Shown here: piece by piece, positions 61,093-61,805 of the stretch
Position numbering within the stretch: position 1 is the stretch's first letter
Layout of the letters: each line of letters starts with the position of its first letter
From: DASRJG01 sp032124015
GTDB lineage: Bacteria; Acidobacteriota; Polarisedimenticolia; Polarisedimenticolales; DASRJG01
Direction: 5' to 3'
Length of the DNA stretch: 61,805 nt
NCBI GenBank assembly: GCA_032124015.1
Contig: JAQBEH010000092.1
Span: forward strand, 1-61,805
The notes under the pieces: model-generated
What the model was told of the DNA's origin: nothing
Database searches by the model: none
Seen by the model: the letters and a program-made list of their open reading frames with translations, nothing else
Program-made: the position numbers and the translations under genes

Positions 61093-61649
61093 AGGGCAGC
61101 GATATGCGCAAGGGCATGGTGATCAAGTTCGAGGGTCAGGTCTACAAGGTGCTCGAGTCGACCCACCGAACGCCGGGGAACCTGCGCGCCTTCGTTCAGG
61201 TCAAAATGAGAAACGTGATGACCGGGCTCAGCACGGAGCAGCGGTTCCGCTCCGAAGACACGATCGAAAAAGCGTACGTCGACAACAAGACGATGCAGTA
61301 CCTCTTTCACGACGCCGAGGGGTACCACTTCATGGACACCGAAACGTTCGACCAGTTCGCCTTGGCCGACGACGTGCTGGGCGACACGATGTCGTACGTC
61401 GTCCCCGAGTCCACCGTGACGATGGACTGGTTCGAGGGGAAGCCCGTCGGTATCGAGATCGCGTCTTCGGTCGATCTCAAGGTCATCGAGACGGCGCCCG
61501 GCATCAAGGGGGCCACCGCTTCGGCCCAGAAAAAGCCCGCGACGCTCGAGACCGGCCTGGTCGTGCAGGTCCCCTCCTTCATCAACGAGGGCGAGGTCGT
61601 CCGGGTCGGGACCGAAAACGGCGACTACCTTGGCCGGGCGACGTCGTAA
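61089..61649 (+). CDS. efp: Translation elongation factor P
   Basis: EF-P relieves ribosome stalling at polyproline. The 186-residue protein has an N-terminal KOW-like domain with PGNLRAFVQVKMRN and two OB domains ending in NGDYLGRA. The loop residue matching E. coli Lys34 is Asn by the alignment PGKGQAF/PGNLRAF, so the lysylation route of E. coli would not apply. The ATG at 61089 overlaps pcrA as ATGA; the longer frame lies within pcrA. Confidence 0.94.
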   Translation: MKGSDMRKGMVIKFEGQVYKVLESTHRTPGNLRAFVQVKMRNVMTGLSTEQRFRSEDTIEKAYVDNKTMQYLFHDAEGYHFMDTETFDQFALADDVLGDTMSYVVPESTVTMDWFEGKPVGIEIASSVDLKVIETAPGIKGATASAQKKPATLETGLVVQVPSFINEGEVVRVGTENGDYLGRATS

Positions 61650-61805
61650 TACGCGCGCGGCGCGGCGAGCGCTGGCGCCGGATCACCGTGCGATCCTGCT
61701 CTTCGTCGCGACCGCGATCCTCTCGGGAGCGGCCCTCCTGTTTCTGGTCGAGCCGATGGCCGCCAAGCTCGTCCTGCCACGACTGGGCGGGTCGCCTGCG
61801 GTCTG
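61630..61805 (+). CDS. Membrane spermidine-synthase-like protein, 5' part (runs off the window)
   Basis: A frame in +1 relation to efp encodes ILLFVATAILSGAALLFLVE, then PMAAKLVLPRLGGSPAV, and stays open to the window edge. This opening is typical of a membrane family often annotated as spermidine synthase-like or fused MFS/SpeE. The start is uncertain: TTG at 61630 inside efp is the most upstream candidate and was used as the boundary. The catalytic part is outside the window. Confidence 0.5.
   Translation, partial: MAGRRRNTRAARRALAPDHRAILLFVATAILSGAALLFLVEPMAAKLVLPRLGGSPAV

Overview
The window is a GC-rich (by eye well above 60%) chromosomal segment that is almost fully coding. No tRNA, rRNA, CRISPR array, integrase or complete insertion sequence is visible. 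The gene content fits a didermic, probably soil or groundwater bacterium: a patatin/POTRA/beta-barrel protein and a large AsmA protein imply an outer membrane, quinone synthesis uses the futalosine (mqn) route, and a Ser/Thr kinase carries a C-terminal PD40 propeller of the type common in Acidobacteriota. Acidobacteriota is my best guess. It is an inference from gene style, not from a marker gene. No stretch longer than about 300 bases lacks a gene or gene remnant.

Layout. 1-3954 (minus): an apparent operon of cvpA, a rhodanese interrupted by an in-frame TGA, a two-TM potassium-channel-like protein, a 36-residue membrane peptide and two MetE-like proteins that lack the zinc ligands. 3978-9891: a CPA1 antiporter, an HhH-GPD glycosylase, purF and a patatin-type outer-membrane protein. 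9971-13397: mqnE-mqnA-mqnC and a DUF167 gene. 13513-18869: a TIR-like/PilZ fusion, small membrane and zinc-ribbon proteins, a cation transporter, and a short operon of enoyl-CoA hydratase, thioesterase and TolB-like protein. 18935-25641: oxidoreductase, hydrolase, dinB, a Uma2 nuclease, yajQ, a molybdopterin oxidoreductase and a YfhO remnant. 25657-39760: PD40 kinase, methyltransferase and glgC, a catalytically dead archaemetzincin-like protein, a frameshifted 1580-residue AMP-ligase/GNAT fusion, an SDR, a hydrolase/VTT/ATP-grasp fusion and an AraC pseudogene. 39934-61805: sigma factor, gltA-uvrA, an AsmA repeat protein, folD-coaE, panB-panC-panD, folK with a deoxynucleoside kinase, TPR-glmU-glmS, pcrA-efp and the start of a membrane spermidine-synthase-like gene.

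Genes that work together: panB, panC, panD and coaE cover pantothenate synthesis and the last step of CoA synthesis. folD and folK act in one-carbon and folate metabolism. glmU and glmS make UDP-GlcNAc. uvrA, pcrA, dinB and the glycosylase serve DNA repair and damage tolerance. yajQ and the PilZ protein are both candidate cyclic-di-GMP receptors.

Three window-wide patterns stand out. (1) A family of short palindromes with a GGGGACA-type core recurs between genes and, twice, inside coding sequence or start regions. (2) About a dozen first-in-transcript genes have a TANNNT -10 box only 6-8 nt before the start codon and no Shine-Dalgarno sequence, which suggests leaderless mRNAs, while operon-internal genes mostly have a Shine-Dalgarno. 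(3) At least twelve gene pairs overlap by exactly ATGA or GTGA. The most promising new biology is the TIR-like/PilZ fusion at 13513-14271, the candidate selenocysteine rhodanese at 3008-3343 and the hydrolase/VTT/ATP-grasp fusion at 36592-39189.
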